Assembly (NCBI GenBank): GCA_963812085.1
Contig: CAWETL010000004.1
Coordinates: 1 to 64,000, forward strand
Reading direction: 5' to 3'
Origin: SPDF01 sp963812085
GTDB taxonomy: Bacteria > Gemmatimonadota > Gemmatimonadetes > Gemmatimonadales > GWC2-71-9
Length of the DNA: 64,000 nucleotides
This document shows positions 61,272-64,000 of the stretch, piece after piece; the first letter of the stretch is position 1; each line of letters opens with the position of its first letter. The notes under the pieces are model-generated. The model searched no databases, had not been told where the DNA came from, and saw only the letters and a program-made list of their open reading frames with translations. A program made the translations under genes and the position numbers.

Positions 61272-61733
61272 ATGATGCTTGCTCCAGGGGCCAGGGCGCC
61301 CGCGTTCTCCCTCCCGTCCGACAGCGGGAGCCCGGTGTCCCTGAAGGACTTCAAGGGCAAGACGGTCGTCCTCTACTTCTATCCCAAGGACGACACCAGC
61401 GGGTGCACCACGGAAGCCTGTGGCTTCCGCGACAGCTGGCGCGCGGTACAGGCGGCGGGGGCGGTGGTGCTCGGCGTGTCGCCGGACGGCCCCGCGAGCC
61501 ACCAGAAGTTCCGGAAGAAGTACGAATTGCCGTTCCCGCTCCTGGCCGACGAAGACCACGCCGTGGCCGAGGCGTATGGCGCGTGGGGCGAGAAGAGCAT
61601 GTATGGCCGGAAGTATTTCGGCGTGCTGCGTACGACGTATGTGATCGACCCCGCAGGGAAGATCGCGCGCGTGTTCGAGAAGGTGAAGCCGCGCGGGCAC
61701 GCCGCCGAGGTGCTGGCTGCCATCGGCGGGTAG
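61272..61733 (+). CDS. bcp: Thioredoxin-dependent peroxiredoxin Bcp/PrxQ
   Basis: This 153-residue peroxiredoxin has GARAPAFSLPSDSGSPVSLK, DFKGKTVVLYFYPKDDTSGC and TTEACGFRD, with peroxidatic Cys at TSGC and resolving Cys at EAC (C-x4-C of PrxQ). GVSPDGPASHQKFRKKYELP and RTTYVIDPAGKIARVF complete the fold. It reduces peroxides with thioredoxin. Independent gene with its own spacer. Confidence 0.96.
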   Translation: MMLAPGARAPAFSLPSDSGSPVSLKDFKGKTVVLYFYPKDDTSGCTTEACGFRDSWRAVQAAGAVVLGVSPDGPASHQKFRKKYELPFPLLADEDHAVAEAYGAWGEKSMYGRKYFGVLRTTYVIDPAGKIARVFEKVKPRGHAAEVLAAIGG

Positions 61734-61814
61734 CGCGGCTGTCCGTAGTGCTACGGATTGCCATTGTTGGTGAAAGGTCCGTACTCTGGTGGGCCCAAAA
61801 TCCCGGAGGATTCC

Positions 61815-62882
61815 ATTCGTACCACACCGGTTCTGCTTGCCGCGCTCGCTGCGCTTTCTTCCCTCGGATGCAGGGGTCCCGTGGAGGTGGTCGCCACGCC
61901 CGCCATGGCGGTCCCCAGCGTCGCGGGGGAGACCCACCTCAGGAACGTGACCCAGCTGACGCACGGCGGCAACAACGCCGAGGCGTATTTCTCCCGCTCC
62001 GGGAAGCAGCTGATCTTCCAGCGGCAGGAGGACGTCACCGCCGGGTGCGACCAGGAGTACATCATGAACGTCGATGGCTCCAAGCTGCACCGCATCTCGA
62101 ACGGCCAGGGGCGCACCACCTGCGGCTACTTCTACGACGACGACAAGCGCATCCTGTACAGCAGCACCTTCGAGCATGACCCGGCGTGCCCGGCGCGCCC
62201 CGACATGTCGAAGGGGTACGTCTGGCCGCTGGGCTACTTCGAGATCTACTCGGCGCGCGCCGACGGCTCGGGGCTCGCCAAGCTGACCGACGACAAGGAC
62301 TACAACGCCGAGGCCACCGTCTCGCCCGACGGCAAGAAGATCATCTTCACCAGCACCCGCGACGGCGACATCGACCTGTACACGATGAACATCGACGGGA
62401 CCGGCATCCGCCGCATCACCTCCCGGATCGGCTACGACGGCGGGGCGTTCTACTCGCCGGACGGCAAGCAGATCGTCTGGCGGGCCTCGTACCCCGTCAC
62501 CGCCGCGGACACCGCCGATTACATCGGCCTGCTCAAGCAGCGCCTCGTGCGGCCCGCCGACCTCGAGCTCTGGGTGGCCAACGCCGACGGCAGCAACCCG
62601 CGCCAGGTGACGCATCTCGGCGGGGCCAACTTCGCGCCCTTCTTCAGCCACGACGGCACCAAGATCATCTTCGCGTCGAATCACCTCGACCCGAAGGGCC
62701 GGAACTTCGACCTCTTCCTGGTCAACGTGGACGGCACCGGGCTCGAGCAGATCACCAAGGACCCCGATTTCGACGGGTTCCCGATGTTCAGCCCCGACGG
62801 CAAGAAGCTGGTCTGGGCCTCCAACCGGTACGGCAAGTCGCCGCACGAGACCAACATCTTCATCGCCGACTGGGTGAACTGA
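61815..62882 (+). CDS. TolB-like (PD40) beta-propeller lipoprotein
   Basis: This protein of about 355 residues has repeated WD40-like PD40 motifs: NAEAYFSRSGKQLIFQRQED, NAEATVSPDGKKIIFTSTRD, GGAFYSPDGKQIVWRASYPV, FAPFFSHDGTKIIFASNHLD and GFPMFSPDGKKLVWASNRYG. The lipoprotein signal is IRTTPVLLAALAALSSLGC. No ATG/GTG/TTG sits at its head: GGAGGA precedes an ATT codon at 61815; the nearest conventional start is TTG 61758, which would add 19 residues and disturb the signal. ATT initiation or a base error is possible. A periplasmic binding role is likely. Confidence 0.8.
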   Translation: MRTTPVLLAALAALSSLGCRGPVEVVATPAMAVPSVAGETHLRNVTQLTHGGNNAEAYFSRSGKQLIFQRQEDVTAGCDQEYIMNVDGSKLHRISNGQGRTTCGYFYDDDKRILYSSTFEHDPACPARPDMSKGYVWPLGYFEIYSARADGSGLAKLTDDKDYNAEATVSPDGKKIIFTSTRDGDIDLYTMNIDGTGIRRITSRIGYDGGAFYSPDGKQIVWRASYPVTAADTADYIGLLKQRLVRPADLELWVANADGSNPRQVTHLGGANFAPFFSHDGTKIIFASNHLDPKGRNFDLFLVNVDGTGLEQITKDPDFDGFPMFSPDGKKLVWASNRYGKSPHETNIFIADWVN

Positions 62883-62889
62883 ACCGGCC

Positions 62890-63612
62890 ATGACGACTCC
62901 CAAGGCTCCCGCCGCTCCGCACGCGTTCTTCGCCTGGCTCTGGGACTGGGCCAAGTCCATCGCCGTGGCGCTGGTGGTCTGGCTGATCCTGCGCACGTTC
63001 CTCATCCAGGCCTTCCGGATCCCGTCGGGCAGCATGGAGAACACGCTGCTGATCGGCGACTTCCTGTTCGTCAACAAGGCGCTGTACGGCGCGGAAGTGC
63101 CCCTGATCCACAAGCATCTCCCGGCGTTCCGCGAGCCGCGGCGCAACGACGTCGTGGTCTTCGACGGCGTCGAGGCCCCGATGGAAATCGTCAAGCGGAT
63201 GGTGGGGGTGCCTGGGGACACGCTGTCGATGGAGGGGGGACAGTTGATCCGGAACGGCGAGCGCCTGGTCGAGCCCTACGTGGTGCACGCCTCGCCCCTG
63301 CCGATGGCGGCGCCGGAGCAGCGCCTCCAGATGCGCATGTGGCAGGTCAAGTACCTCGTGGGCCGGGACACCGCCACCTACAATCCCGACCTGCAGGACT
63401 GGGGTCCCATCGTCGTCCCGCCGGATTCCTTCTTCATGATGGGCGACAGCCGGGACAACTCCCACGACAGCCGGATGTGGGGATTCCTTCCCCGCGCCAA
63501 CGTGCGGGGGCGCCCGATGTTCATCTACTTCAGCTACGACGCCGAGAGCTGGAAGCCGGCGCCGTTCCTCACGTCCATCCGATGGAACCGGATCTTCAGC
63601 CGCCCGCGGTGA
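62890..63612 (+). CDS. lepB: Signal peptidase I
   Basis: This 240-residue membrane peptidase has one N-terminal helix (AWLWDWAKSIAVALVVWLIL) and the catalytic Ser in FRIPSGSMENTLLIGDFLFV, the catalytic Lys in MEIVKRMVGVPGDTLSM and the GDSRDNSHDSRMWGFLPRAN box. It removes signal peptides. It follows the propeller lipoprotein by seven bases and overlaps a small gene downstream (GTGA). Confidence 0.96.
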   Translation: MTTPKAPAAPHAFFAWLWDWAKSIAVALVVWLILRTFLIQAFRIPSGSMENTLLIGDFLFVNKALYGAEVPLIHKHLPAFREPRRNDVVVFDGVEAPMEIVKRMVGVPGDTLSMEGGQLIRNGERLVEPYVVHASPLPMAAPEQRLQMRMWQVKYLVGRDTATYNPDLQDWGPIVVPPDSFFMMGDSRDNSHDSRMWGFLPRANVRGRPMFIYFSYDAESWKPAPFLTSIRWNRIFSRPR

Positions 63613-63800
63613 CGTCCGGGCAGCCCACGCCGGCGGCGGGGCGCTTCACGCGCTGGTTTCGCTTTCCGCGGAGCTGGCGCGAGGTGCGCACCATGGGGTG
63701 GCGGATGATCGCGGCGTTCCTGCTCTTCTACCTCGTGCGCGACCTCGTGCTGTACATCCTGCTGCCGTGGCTGGTCTATCGCGGGGTGGCGCAGCCCTAG
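63609..63800 (+). CDS. Small membrane protein downstream of lepB
   Basis: This 63-residue protein starts at GTG overlapping the lepB stop. It is basic at the N-terminus (FTRWFRFPRSWREVRTMGWR) with one long helix (MIAAFLLFYLVRDLVLYILL then PWLVY). Translational coupling suggests a link to protein export or simply operon membership. No family recognised. Confidence 0.65.
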   Translation: MTSGQPTPAAGRFTRWFRFPRSWREVRTMGWRMIAAFLLFYLVRDLVLYILLPWLVYRGVAQP

Positions 63801-64000
63801 GACGACCCGGGGGGATGGTAGGGCGATTCCGGAGAACGGGAGGGGTCGGGCTGGCGCGCGAGGTAGGCGGCGCTGCGGCCGCAGGTCGAGCAGTGCAGCG
63901 CGATGCGCCCGAGCTCGGTGGGAGTCCCGGCGGGCGGCCGCTTGGGCACCCGGGTGATGGTTTCGGTTCCGCAGGACGGACACACCAGAGGTTTGCGGTC
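63797..64000 (-). CDS. Zinc-ribbon-like protein (partial at window edge)
   Basis: The minus frame reads DRKPLVCPSCGTETITRVPK, then a second CxxC in IALHCSTCGRSAAYLARQ and a Pro/Ser-rich tail. Two CxxC pairs form a likely zinc ribbon. The frame is open to the window end, so the start is outside. It ends four bases inside the convergent small membrane gene. Confidence 0.55.
   Translation of the reverse strand, partial: DRKPLVCPSCGTETITRVPKRPPAGTPTELGRIALHCSTCGRSAAYLARQPDPSRSPESPYHPPGSS

Overview
The window is high-GC DNA with short intergenic gaps, chains of ATGA/GTGA start-stop overlaps and many secreted proteins and lipoproteins. This, with two RND/TolC systems, a CoA-dependent aromatic pathway and lineage-specific lipoproteins, fits a soil or water bacterium. 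Gemmatimonadota is my best guess, but no rRNA or ribosomal marker is present, so the phylum is inference.

Region 1 (1-11,275) is a chromosomal integron. Eleven complete attC sites of 127-130 bp, plus one attC split by an IS3-family insertion, separate twelve cassettes. They lead up to a full integron integrase (10,220-11,275, minus) with the attI core at 10,170-10,176. attC asymmetry and the recognisable cassette genes both place the array on the minus strand, the same strand and direction as intI. This is the inverted layout, not the usual divergent one. Cassettes carry a BrnT/BrnA toxin-antitoxin pair, a SIMPL-domain protein, a lipoprotein plus small membrane protein pair, an M48-like protease (frameshifted), two other broken genes, a decayed membrane-protein gene, and five cassettes of about 510-570 bp with no convincing gene.

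Region 2 (11,645-26,568) holds a small secreted protein, a frameshift-ridden PLD-like gene with a beta-barrel partner, a sodium:solute symporter, and a tight minus-strand operon for CoA-dependent aerobic 2-aminobenzoate (anthranilate)-type degradation. The operon encodes a creatininase-family protein, an SDR, RidA, an enoyl-CoA hydratase, an acyl-CoA dehydrogenase and a fused monooxygenase/OYE reductase; a benzoate-CoA-ligase-family gene diverges from it. A lipoprotein glycosidase-like gene follows.

Region 3 (26,569-31,260) has a TPP riboswitch and thiC (with a palindromic repeat read in frame inside the protein), DUF2157 and DUF4824-like membrane genes, an Hsp15-type S4 protein and a repeat-rich spacer.

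Region 4 (31,261-40,036) looks like one sulfur-stress island: TolC, adaptor, RND pump, PII-like protein, DUF2892 protein, ArsR-type regulator, TauE/SafE exporter and a persulfide-dioxygenase/rhodanese fusion. The same palindrome lies in the pump promoter and in the regulator/exporter intergenic region.

Region 5 (40,135-64,000) contains a NagB/PIG-L fusion, three related small lipoproteins, a TMEM175-like channel, an Hsp20 gene with a sigma-54-like promoter, a NarL-type two-component pair, a PotABCD-type polyamine ABC transporter, a HEAT-repeat protein, a second RND efflux operon (permease-TolC-adaptor) ending in a zinc-protease-like gene, Bcp peroxiredoxin, a TolB-like lipoprotein, signal peptidase I and small proteins.

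About ten genes are interrupted by single-base frameshifts while both halves remain conserved, several at homopolymers. I read most of these as assembly indels rather than decay; they should be resolved before calling pseudogenes.
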